A program made the translations under genes and the position numbers. DNA of 64,000 nucleotides, from positions 2,242,001-2,306,000 of the forward strand of contig JACJYR010000001.1 in the NCBI GenBank assembly GCA_020636005.1. Reading direction: 5' to 3'. The notes under the pieces were generated by a model. It saw nothing but the letters and a program-made list of their open reading frames with translations, was not told the origin of the DNA and ran no database searches. The stretch is from Lewinellaceae bacterium (GTDB taxonomy: Bacteria; Bacteroidota; Bacteroidia; Chitinophagales; Saprospiraceae). Shown here one piece after another: positions 1 through 7,019 of this stretch (within the stretch, counting starts at the first letter, position 1; every line of letters begins with the position of its first letter).

Positions 1-1
1 G

Positions 2-334
2 CGCACCAAGGTCCGTGCCCTGGGCGACTACTGCATCATGGTAGATGTGACGCCGCCCGTCATCAAGCCTGTTTCTTTTAGCTCTAATATGAAAGGCTAC
101 AATAAAATGTCGTTTAAACTCAGCGACAACACTGCCACCTCTGGCGAAGTGCGGGCGCTGCATTATGAAGGCAGGGTGGACGGCCAATGGATCCTGATGT
201 CGTTCGATAAAAAGACGAGTACGCTGACCTATGAATTTGACGATCGCCTTGAAAAAGGGGAGCACGAGCTGCGCTTGGTCGTGAAGGATGCGGTGGGGAA
301 TGAGACGGTATTCGAGCGGAAGTTTGTGCGGTAG
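2..334 (+). CDS. C-terminal part of an M23-family metallopeptidase (partial, 5' end outside window)
   Basis: The frame is open from base 2 and ends with TAG at 332-334. About 110 residues remain. The segment DVTPPVIKP followed by a beta-rich stretch with GQWILMSFD, LTYEFDD and VVKDAVGNE resembles the Ig-like C-terminal domain found after the LytM/M23 domain in Bacteroidota cell-wall peptidases. The catalytic domain is not in the window, so the family call rests only on this tail. A structured repeat begins 7 bp after the stop codon. If the call is right, the protein cleaves peptidoglycan cross-links in the periplasm. It could also be another exported protein with the same tail. Confidence 0.6.
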   Translation, partial: RTKVRALGDYCIMVDVTPPVIKPVSFSSNMKGYNKMSFKLSDNTATSGEVRALHYEGRVDGQWILMSFDKKTSTLTYEFDDRLEKGEHELRLVVKDAVGNETVFERKFVR

Positions 335-340
335 GAGAGT

Positions 341-451
341 TTAGGATCGAATGAAAAATAATCCGATTTCACACCTGGATTACTTAAAAAACCTACCAAT
401 ACTGGGGTTTCAAAGTCAAAATAGGGAAGTTATTTTTTCATCGTTGCTTAG
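341..451 (+). repeat. Dispersed two-hairpin repeat, copy A
   Basis: Starts with TTAGGATCGAATGAAAAATA and ends with TTTTTTCATCGTTGCTTA, matching the ends of five other copies in the window. Its first hairpin is decayed (AATCCG versus CCTGGATT). The second keeps AAACC...GGGGTTT. It lies 7 bp after the stop of the M23-like gene, so it may act as its terminator. The rest of this gene-free stretch, 452-647, is AT-rich with no other feature that I can support. Confidence 0.75.
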
Positions 452-647
452 GCGTGTTTGGGTGTTTCTGTGTTTCCTGTTTTGATGTTCCAATGTATGC
501 GGTCTGCTTTTAAAACGTGTAAATTTTATTTCATTCAAATTTTAGCTGGATAAATCCTTCTTGAAATCGCTTTTCGGCCCGGATAAAACTTGTATGGGGC
601 CAAACCAATTGCCCTTTTCCATCTGTCTTTGATAAAAAGTCAAAGCC

Positions 648-854
648 ATGAAAAAGATATTGCTGAGTGCCTTTTTGTTCATAACGATATTCGCCTGCAA
701 AAAAGAGTGCAATTGCACCGAAGTACCCAACCCTGCCTGCCTTTGCGATGAAAATTATGACCCTGTTTGTGGTTGCAACGGAACAACTTATGGAAACGCC
801 TGCATGGCAGAATGCAATGGAATCCTGATTTATAAAAAGGGAGAATGCAATTGA
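648..854 (+). CDS. Kazal-domain lipoprotein, first of a tandem pair
   Basis: 68 residues. A hydrophobic N-terminus ends in a lipobox (IFAC, Cys17), so the protein is probably lipidated and surface- or membrane-anchored. The rest is one Kazal-like module: YDPVCGCNGTTYGNACMAEC with cysteines at 31, 33, 41, 43, 52, 56 and 67, the typical PVCG and TYxNxC signature of serine-protease inhibitors. It is about 74% identical (50/68) to the next gene, which starts 3 bp after this stop, so the pair arose by tandem duplication. The inhibitor role is inferred from the domain; the target protease is unknown. A role against host, predator or own secreted proteases is possible. Confidence 0.8.
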   Translation: MKKILLSAFLFITIFACKKECNCTEVPNPACLCDENYDPVCGCNGTTYGNACMAECNGILIYKKGECN

Positions 855-857
855 GCC

Positions 858-1064
858 ATGAAAAAATTTAGCTTGTCCATCTTTTTGTTCATGTCATTTT
901 GCGCCTGCAAAAAAGAGAACAATTGTACCGAGGCACCCAACCCTTCCTGCTTTTGCTCTAAAAATTATGATCCTGTTTGTGGTTGCAATGGAACAACTTA
1001 TGGAAACGCCTGCATGGCAGAATGCTACGGGATCATGATTTACAGAAAAGGTAAATGCAAATAG
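858..1064 (+). CDS. Kazal-domain lipoprotein, second of a tandem pair
   Basis: 68 residues, collinear with the preceding gene without gaps. The lipobox is FCAC with Cys17, and the Kazal core YDPVCGCNGTTYGNACMAEC is identical to that of its neighbour. Differences cluster in the signal peptide and in residues 30-35, just before the core (SCFCSK here, ACLCDE in the first copy). That segment lies near the usual reactive-site loop, so the two copies may differ in protease specificity; this is inference. The genes are almost certainly co-transcribed, with only 3 bp between them. Confidence 0.8.
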   Translation: MKKFSLSIFLFMSFCACKKENNCTEAPNPSCFCSKNYDPVCGCNGTTYGNACMAECYGIMIYRKGKCK

Positions 1065-1149
1065 TAAACCTGTTATTACCCTTCAACTATTCTCTCTTTG
1101 CCCTGTTTTTGTGAACGAAAAATAAACGGTTCACCAAACCCAACTTACT

Positions 1150-1617
1150 ATGACCCATCTTAAAGCAGGACAAAAAGCCCCCGACTTCAAAGGACTAGAC
1201 GAAAACGGCAACACTATATCGTTGGCTACCTATAAAGGTCAGAAACTCATCCTCTATTTCTATCCACAAGATAATACGCCGACTTGCACCACCGAAGCCT
1301 GCAACTTAAGGGACAACTATGACTCGCTGAAAAAAGAAGGCTATCATATCCTCGGCGTCAGCCCCGACAGTGCCAAGAAGCACCAGAATTTTATCAAAAA
1401 ACATAACCTTCCCTTCCCGCTTTTAGTGGACCAGGATCTGGCGCTTATCAAAGCATACGGCTGCTGGGGCCCAAAAAAGATGTACGGCAAGGAATACGAC
1501 GGCGTGTACCGCACCACTTTTATCATTGATGAAAAAGGCGCCATCGAACAGGTTATTGCCGATGTGGAATCCAAGCGCCATGCCGAGCAGATTTTGGAAG
1601 CGATGGCCACTGCCTGA
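1150..1617 (+). CDS. bcp: Thioredoxin-dependent peroxiredoxin, Bcp/PrxQ type
   Basis: 155 residues, normal length for the Bcp family. The motif P39-x3-T43-x2-C46 holds the peroxidatic cysteine. A second cysteine at C51, five residues later, is the resolving cysteine of two-cysteine PrxQ enzymes. The thioredoxin-fold landmarks GQKAPDF at the start and YRTTFIIDEKG near the end are present. The enzyme reduces hydrogen peroxide and organic hydroperoxides in the cytoplasm with electrons from thioredoxin. It appears monocistronic: it is 85 bp downstream of the Kazal pair and about 100 bp from the next gene. Start at 1150 fits the family. Confidence 0.95.
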   Translation: MTHLKAGQKAPDFKGLDENGNTISLATYKGQKLILYFYPQDNTPTCTTEACNLRDNYDSLKKEGYHILGVSPDSAKKHQNFIKKHNLPFPLLVDQDLALIKAYGCWGPKKMYGKEYDGVYRTTFIIDEKGAIEQVIADVESKRHAEQILEAMATA

Positions 1618-1684
1618 TTTTAAAAAATCCCCTAAGTTTGGGGCTTCCCGATGAGTGAAAGTTTGAATTAACGAAGGAGTGATT

Positions 1685-1712
1685 CATTCTCTCATTCTCT
1701 CATTCTCTCATT
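1685..1712 (+). repeat. 8-bp microsatellite directly before a start codon
   Basis: Three exact tandem copies of CATTCTCT followed by CATT, ending three bases before the ATG at 1716. It occupies the place of a ribosome-binding site. Copy-number slippage could change leader length. Confidence 0.85.
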
Positions 1713-1715
1713 GCA

Positions 1716-2618
1716 ATGAAACCAACCCTTCTCATACTCGCCGCCGGCATGGGCAGCCGCTATGGCGGCCTTAAGCAACTCGACGAAGTCGGCCAAGCTG
1801 GAGAGGCCATCATGGACTATTCCATTTACGATGCCATCAAAGCTGGTTTTGGCAAAATCGTCTTCGTCATCCGCCATGATTTTGAAGCAGCATTTAAAGA
1901 AAAAATAGCCAGCCGCTGGGAGGGCAAAGCAGACATTGCATTTGCCTTTCAAGGCAAGGATACCTTTGTGCCACAAGTGCCCGGACAGGTGGAACGGGAA
2001 AAACCCTGGGGCACCGGCCATGCCGTACTCGTAGCAAAGGAGGTGGTGAAAGCGCCTTTCGTGGCCATCAATGCCGACGATTTTTATGGCTATTCCGGTT
2101 TCGAAAAAATGGCACAGTTCCTCACAAATGACTGCCAACCAACCCACTACGGCATGGTCGGCTATGTGCTTAGGAATACCCTCTCGGAAAATGGGGCAGT
2201 CTCAAGGGGGGTTTGTTCGATGGACGAAAAGAACCTGCTGAAAACCGTCACCGAATGCGTTGGCATCGAACCAACGGATGATGGCATTTTTTACAAAAAT
2301 GAAAAGGGCGAAAGGGTAGCGCTGGATGGCGGAGCACTCGTTTCGATGAACATATGGGGCTTCCATCCCCATATTTTTGAACTCCTGCAAAAAGGTTTTG
2401 ATGAGTTCGTAGCAGCCAACGCCAGCAGCCCTAAAGCTGAATTTTATATCTCCACTTTTGCCAACCAACTTATCAATGAAGGCACCGCCACCTTCTCCGT
2501 GCTGCCCAACGACGAAAAATGGTACGGCGTAACCTACCGGGAAGACAAGAAGACGGTGCAGGAGGCTTTTGCGAAAATGACGGCGGAGGGGAAATACCCA
2601 TCCCCGATCTGGGGATAA
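1716..2618 (+). CDS. Sugar-phosphate nucleotidyltransferase family protein
   Basis: 300 residues. The N-terminus LLILAAGMGSRYGGLKQL is the nucleotide-binding signature of NTP transferases such as RfbA, GalU and GlmU (GxGxR with a nearby Lys). NADDFYG near residue 116 fits the metal-binding Asp loop. The enzyme should join a sugar 1-phosphate to an NTP. The next gene, 45 bp downstream on the same strand, is an aminoglycoside-phosphotransferase-fold kinase. That pairing suggests a salvage route in which a free sugar is phosphorylated at C1 and then activated. The sugar is unknown. The gene has a pure microsatellite as its immediate leader. Confidence 0.8.
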   Translation: MKPTLLILAAGMGSRYGGLKQLDEVGQAGEAIMDYSIYDAIKAGFGKIVFVIRHDFEAAFKEKIASRWEGKADIAFAFQGKDTFVPQVPGQVEREKPWGTGHAVLVAKEVVKAPFVAINADDFYGYSGFEKMAQFLTNDCQPTHYGMVGYVLRNTLSENGAVSRGVCSMDEKNLLKTVTECVGIEPTDDGIFYKNEKGERVALDGGALVSMNIWGFHPHIFELLQKGFDEFVAANASSPKAEFYISTFANQLINEGTATFSVLPNDEKWYGVTYREDKKTVQEAFAKMTAEGKYPSPIWG

Positions 2619-2663
2619 TGGCGGGCGCAAGGCAACACAGCATTTGACAATACCGAAAAGGCT

Positions 2664-3677
2664 ATGGAGCATATCGTCAGCCACTTTCTTGATTTCGAAA
2701 AATTAGTATCCGTTTTGCCTTTCGGCGGTGGCCATATCAACGACACTTTTAAGGTAGCAATAAATGAAGGTGGCCAACATAAAAACTATCTCCTCCAACG
2801 CATCAACCATCAAGTTTTCCAACAGCCGGAGCAAGTGATGGAAAATATTTTTTTGGTGGCCGAACACCTTTCCAACCAGGCTTATCCACTGAATATCCTT
2901 TCCCCTATCCATTCAAAAAATGGAGGCTGGCTTTTTAAAGGAACTGAGGGCAATTTTTGGCGGCTATTTCCTTTTTTTGAAAATACGGTCTCTTTCGACA
3001 GCGTGGAATCTGTGGAACAAGCATTCGGGGCGGCCAGGGCATTCGGCATATTTGCCAAAGCGCTGAACGGGATGGATGCCTCTAAGCTACTCGTCACAAT
3101 TCCTGGCTTTCATGACGGGCTGGCGAGGCTGGCCCATTTCAAAAAAGTTTTGAAAAATGCCAGGCAAGAAAGGCTGAGGGAAGCAAACAGTGAAATTCAG
3201 ATACTACTCGACAACCAATTGGTTTTCAAAAAAATAGCCAGCCTCGGCCTGCCGCTTCGGGCTGTCCACCACGATGCCAAAATCAATAACCTGCTTTTTG
3301 ATAAAACCACCTTGAAGCCGGTGGCAGTGGTAGATTTGGACACGGTGATGCCGGGGATTGTACTGTCAGATTTTGGGGATATGGTGCGCACCTTCACCTG
3401 CCCGGCAGATGAAGACGAGGCCGATCTTTCAAAAGTGGAAATGCGGGTGCCTTTTTTCGAGGCGGTATTGGAGGGTTTTCTTTCTGAAACGGGCAGTTTG
3501 CTCACGCCTGCCGAGCGGGAAAATTTGGCCGCAGGAGGCCGCTGGCTCACGCTGATGCAGGCCATGCGCTTTCTGGGCGACTACCTGACCGGGGATGTTT
3601 ATTATAAAACGAAATACCCCCGGCACAATCTGGTCAGGGCAAGGAACCAATTGGCCTTGTTCCGGTCGATGGGCTAA
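2664..3677 (+). CDS. APH-fold kinase, NahK-like sugar kinase candidate
   Basis: 337 residues. The Brenner-type catalytic loop HHDAKINNLLFD gives catalytic D204 and N209, and VVDLDT gives the metal-binding D224/D226. This is the aminoglycoside phosphotransferase/choline kinase fold. Bacteroidota proteins of this type are often annotated as N-acetylhexosamine 1-kinase relatives (NahK) or wrongly as mucin desulfatase. The close upstream nucleotidyltransferase supports an anomeric sugar kinase role. Antibiotic resistance is unlikely given this chromosomal context. The substrate cannot be read from the sequence. Confidence 0.75.
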   Translation: MEHIVSHFLDFEKLVSVLPFGGGHINDTFKVAINEGGQHKNYLLQRINHQVFQQPEQVMENIFLVAEHLSNQAYPLNILSPIHSKNGGWLFKGTEGNFWRLFPFFENTVSFDSVESVEQAFGAARAFGIFAKALNGMDASKLLVTIPGFHDGLARLAHFKKVLKNARQERLREANSEIQILLDNQLVFKKIASLGLPLRAVHHDAKINNLLFDKTTLKPVAVVDLDTVMPGIVLSDFGDMVRTFTCPADEDEADLSKVEMRVPFFEAVLEGFLSETGSLLTPAERENLAAGGRWLTLMQAMRFLGDYLTGDVYYKTKYPRHNLVRARNQLALFRSMG

Positions 3678-3692
3678 CCCGTTCGTTTTCAG

Positions 3693-3711
3693 TTAAATGT
3701 AAGTTAAATGA
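3693..3711 (+). promoter_or_regulatory. Tandem 11-bp-period direct repeat, probable OmpR/PhoB-type response regulator box
   Basis: GTTAAATG occurs at 3693-3700 and again at 3704-3711, a start-to-start period of exactly 11 bp. A third GTTAAAT lies at 3732-3738 inside the putative -7 element. Two 7-bp half-sites with a 4-bp spacer is the classic PhoB/OmpR-family operator layout. The downstream operon encodes such a regulator (6009-6737), so autoregulation is a reasonable inference. Confidence 0.5.
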
Positions 3712-3733
3712 CCCGATCGCCGTTTCCAATTGT

Positions 3734-3741
3734 TAAATTTG
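3734..3741 (+). promoter_or_regulatory. Bacteroidota -7 promoter element
   Basis: TAAATTTG matches the TAnnTTTG consensus of the Bacteroidota housekeeping sigma factor. It lies 62 bp upstream of the histidine kinase ATG. I see no convincing TTG -33 element at the right spacing. Confidence 0.4.
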
Positions 3742-3803
3742 TCATGTTTGCACGGTAGCGGGGAAACAGACTTCCTTATAGCTTTGAGGTAACCAATTTC
3801 AAA

Positions 3804-5327
3804 ATGAACAAAAAAGTAATCTGGCTGATAATCGGGTTGATGAGCGCCGCACTGATAGGCATTGCCGGGATGCAGGTGAAATGGGTCGTGGACACGCTCG
3901 AAGCCAACGAAGAGCAATTCGACAACCGGGTCTTCTCTGCGCTGAACGGCGTGGCCGAGAAGTTGGAATACCAGGAAAACATAGAGGCGCTGCGCCATGT
4001 GGACAATGGCTTTGCCCAGGAATATTACGAAGAGGATCTGAAAAAACGCCTCCAGGCAGGCGAGTTCACCGTGCCGGTGGAAGTGGGCGGCAGCGATGCC
4101 CATGCGCACCTGACCAAGCAACAACTGATAGAGTTTTCCCTTTCGTCCAATACCTGCAACTGCTCCAACTGCAAAGCTGAACGGGCCAAAATGCTGACTC
4201 AATTGGTGAGCTATACCAAAGGGCTGGATATGGCCCCAATCGCAGAGAGGGTACAGCTTGACCAAATCAATTCTTTCCTTCGGCAGGAATTGCAGAACAA
4301 GGGCATCAAGCTGCCTTACCGTTACGGCGTTTATGACAATAAGAAGCGCTCGTTCGTCATTGCCGATGGCCACTATGTGGTGGAGGACAGCCGCTCGCAA
4401 CCCACACAGGAAGGCCAGAAAAACCTGCACAATTCAGATTACCGTGTCAACCTCTTCCAGCAGGAAATGGAATCGCCGGGCTTGTTGATGGTCTTTTTCC
4501 CCTCGAAAAATTCTTTTATCTGGAGCACTGTTTTGAAAACTTTGTTGAGTTCGGTCCTTTTTATGGGCATCATCCTGTTCTGTTTTGCCTACACGATTTC
4601 CGTCATCTTCCGGCAGAAAAAACTTTCGGAAATGAAGAACGACTTCATCAACAACATGACGCACGAGTTCAAGACACCTATCGCTACCATTTCCCTGGCC
4701 TCTGACAGCATCTCCAGCCCGATGGTGATCAATTCGCCCGACAAGATCCGCCGCTTCACCGACATCATCCGCCAGGAAAACAAACGCATGAACAACCAGG
4801 TGGAAAAGGTGCTGCAAATGGCACAGATGGAGCGCCAGGATTTCACCCTGAAAATTTCCGACGTGAACCTGCATGATGTCATTACCAATGCGGTAGAATA
4901 CATCAGCCTGCAAGTGGAGCGAAAGGAAGGCTCCGTGACCGCCAACCTGCAGGCCCAAAAGCCCATGATACAGGGCGACATGACCCACATCTCGAACATT
5001 ATCAACAACTTATTGGACAACGCCAACAAGTATTCCCCCGAAAAACCTGAAATTTCTGTCAGCACACGCAATGTGCCCGGCGGTGTAGAAGTTAATGTAA
5101 CCGACAAGGGCATTGGGATGAGCAAGGAATCCAAAAAGCATATTTTTGAAAAATTCTACCGGGTGCATACGGGCAACCTGCACGACGTGAAAGGCTTCGG
5201 CCTCGGCCTGAGTTACGTGAAGACGATGATGGACGCACATAAGGGGAAGGTGGAAGTGAAAAGTGAGTTGGGGAAAGGGAGCAGTTTTGTGCTGTTTTTT
5301 CCCTTTGGCAATGAGAATAAAAATTGA
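3804..5327 (+). CDS. Membrane sensor histidine kinase, RprX-like
   Basis: 507 residues. A membrane segment lies at about 5-23, followed by a periplasmic domain of about 210 residues and a second membrane segment at about 240-260. The HisKA box NNMTHEFKTP has phospho-acceptor His287. The ATPase domain carries NNLLDNANKYS (N box), DKGIGM (G1), FEKFYR (F box) and GFGLGLSYV (G2). The periplasmic part holds a TCNCSNC cluster that could bind metal or sense redox; this is speculation. Its likely partner is the OmpR-type regulator at 6009, but a toxin-antitoxin module sits between the two genes. Direct repeats and a -7 element lie upstream. Confidence 0.92.
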   Translation: MNKKVIWLIIGLMSAALIGIAGMQVKWVVDTLEANEEQFDNRVFSALNGVAEKLEYQENIEALRHVDNGFAQEYYEEDLKKRLQAGEFTVPVEVGGSDAHAHLTKQQLIEFSLSSNTCNCSNCKAERAKMLTQLVSYTKGLDMAPIAERVQLDQINSFLRQELQNKGIKLPYRYGVYDNKKRSFVIADGHYVVEDSRSQPTQEGQKNLHNSDYRVNLFQQEMESPGLLMVFFPSKNSFIWSTVLKTLLSSVLFMGIILFCFAYTISVIFRQKKLSEMKNDFINNMTHEFKTPIATISLASDSISSPMVINSPDKIRRFTDIIRQENKRMNNQVEKVLQMAQMERQDFTLKISDVNLHDVITNAVEYISLQVERKEGSVTANLQAQKPMIQGDMTHISNIINNLLDNANKYSPEKPEISVSTRNVPGGVEVNVTDKGIGMSKESKKHIFEKFYRVHTGNLHDVKGFGLGLSYVKTMMDAHKGKVEVKSELGKGSSFVLFFPFGNENKN

Positions 5328-5331
5328 AGCA

Positions 5332-5574
5332 ATGGATAGCGAAAAATTACTTAAAAGAATTACAACAGATCCAAAAATCTGTCACGGAAAACCGACAGTC
5401 AGGGGTCTGAGGTATCCAGTTGAAAACATGCTGGAACTGCTTGCCTCCGGCATGACCCATCAAGAGATACTGGCTGATTACGAAGATTTGGAGGAGGAAG
5501 ATTTGTTGGCCTGCTTGCTGTTTGCAGCAAGAATGGCAAAAGTTAAATCCATCAGCAGTCTTCTTGCAGCATGA
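5332..5574 (+). CDS. DUF433-family antitoxin
   Basis: 80 residues from the ATG at 5332, which follows the kinase stop by 4 bp. A longer in-frame start at 5263 lies inside the kinase gene and is unlikely. The segment ITTDPKICHGKPTVRGLRYP followed by a helix-rich half with ILADYEDLEEEDL is characteristic of DUF433, a small winged-helix-like DNA-binding family that acts as antitoxin. Its stop overlaps the start of the next gene by 4 bp (ATGA), so the two are translationally coupled. The product should neutralise the downstream PIN-like toxin and autorepress. Confidence 0.88.
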   Translation: MDSEKLLKRITTDPKICHGKPTVRGLRYPVENMLELLASGMTHQEILADYEDLEEEDLLACLLFAARMAKVKSISSLLAA

Positions 5575-5924
5575 AGTTTATTATTGATGCCCAATTACCG
5601 AAATCGCTTGCTCAGTGGCTTGTTTCACAAGGTTACGATGCAATTCACACACTTGATTTGCCGAAGAAAAATGCAACTGACGATGATGAAATTAACCAGA
5701 TATCACTTCGGGATAAAAGAATCCTGATTTCCAAAGATTCTGACTTTTTTGACAGCTACTTTCGAAAACTGAACCCCTATAAATTGATATATCTTACAAC
5801 AGGAAATATTAGTACCCCCGATTTATTGAAATTGTTTGAGCTAAACCTTCAAAGGATTTTGGATGCAATCGACACCAATTTTGTTGTGGAAATTCAGCGT
5901 TCATCAATTATTGTGATTGACTAA
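5571..5924 (+). CDS. DUF5615 PIN-like toxin
   Basis: 117 residues. MKFIIDAQLPKSLAQWL with Asp6, the acidic stretch ATDDDEINQ and ILISKDSDFFD match the acidic-residue pattern of the Mut7-C/DUF5615 PIN-like nucleases. Such proteins are usually partners of DUF433 antitoxins and are thought to be RNases of VapC type. Start and antitoxin stop share ATGA. The codon use is more AT-rich (many AAT, AAA, ATT) than in the flanking kinase and regulator, which suggests later insertion. Active nuclease function is inferred from the family. Confidence 0.88.
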   Translation: MKFIIDAQLPKSLAQWLVSQGYDAIHTLDLPKKNATDDDEINQISLRDKRILISKDSDFFDSYFRKLNPYKLIYLTTGNISTPDLLKLFELNLQRILDAIDTNFVVEIQRSSIIVID

Positions 5925-6008
5925 ATTCATGGCGTCTCATTACTTTTTGGGCGCAGATAACATTAGTATTCGGTATCATCAAAACAACTATCAAAACCCA
6001 ATAAAAAT

Positions 6009-6737
6009 ATGACTTCGACCGACCGTGGAAAAATACTCTTAGTAGAAGACGACCAAAATTTCGGGGACGTGCTGCGCTCCTACCTCGAAATGAACGATTA
6101 CGACGTGACCCTCGCCAACGATGGCATCAAGGGCCTCGAAACCTACCACCAAGGGGAATTCGACCTCTGCATCCTCGACGTGATGATGCCCCGCAAGGAC
6201 GGCTTCACCGTGGCCCGGGAAATCCGGGAGAAAAACACCGAAGTCCCCATCATTTTCCTGACGGCCAAAACGCTCAAAGAAGACGTGCTGCAAGGATTCA
6301 AAATTGGCGCCGATGACTATATCACCAAACCTTTCAACTCGGAGGAACTGCTGTTCCGCATACAGGCCATCCTGAAACGCACCCGGCCAAAGGAAGAGCC
6401 GAAAGAAGATCCCCGTGAATACCACATCGGCAAATTCCACTTCAACTACCCGCTCCGCATACTGACCTTCGACAAAGGCGGCGCGAACGAACCGCAATAC
6501 AAGCTGTCGCCGAAAGAAGCGCAGTTGCTCAAAATGTTCGCCCAGAAAATCAATGACGTGCTGACCCGCTCGGAGGCCCTCACCAAAATATGGGGCGAGG
6601 ACAACTACTTCACCGCCCGCAGCATGGACGTGTTTGTGACCAAGCTTCGCAAATACCTATCTACCGACGAAAACCTGGAAATCGTAAACATACACGGGAA
6701 CGGTTTCCAATTGTTGGAAAAGGATAAGGCGCAGTAA
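6009..6737 (+). CDS. OmpR/PhoB-family response regulator, RprY-like
   Basis: 242 residues. Receiver domain about 8-122 with the acidic pocket E13/D14/D15, phospho-acceptor D57 (CILDVMMP), T85 and K107 (TKPF). The C-terminal winged helix spans about 140-235. This is the expected partner of the kinase at 3804-5327. In related Bacteroidota the two genes are normally adjacent; here a 0.6-kb toxin-antitoxin module separates them. An 84-bp gap upstream leaves room for a separate promoter. The regulator probably binds the 11-bp-period repeat at 3693-3711. Confidence 0.93.
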   Translation: MTSTDRGKILLVEDDQNFGDVLRSYLEMNDYDVTLANDGIKGLETYHQGEFDLCILDVMMPRKDGFTVAREIREKNTEVPIIFLTAKTLKEDVLQGFKIGADDYITKPFNSEELLFRIQAILKRTRPKEEPKEDPREYHIGKFHFNYPLRILTFDKGGANEPQYKLSPKEAQLLKMFAQKINDVLTRSEALTKIWGEDNYFTARSMDVFVTKLRKYLSTDENLEIVNIHGNGFQLLEKDKAQ

Positions 6738-7019
6738 AACCATTTGCGGTCCAGCCCCCATTTGTGTTCTATGATTTTGGGCAAGGGATTTTTTCAAATC
6801 CAACCTATTTAATTTCGAGGCAATTCAGGGAAGTAGTTTTTTGCGAAAAAGCTCCCTTACAATCATTCTGCTATGGCACAAGCGACGCAGTTGAACACAG
6901 CCACGCCATTTATTCGAATTGGTGAAAACGGGCTGAAGCTATTGGCCTTAAATGAAATTGGTCATTGTCGCAATGAACAGCAACAATGACCAATAACAAG
7001 ATGGCTTAGGTTAATTTTT

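Noticed and set aside
1618..1660. CCCC/GGGG mini-hairpin after bcp as terminator
   Set aside because: The stem is only 4-5 bp and the T run is on the wrong side for the plus strand.
5263..5331. Longer start of the DUF433 antitoxin
   Set aside because: It would overlap the kinase coding region by 65 bases with no family match. ATG at 5332 gives the standard N-terminus.
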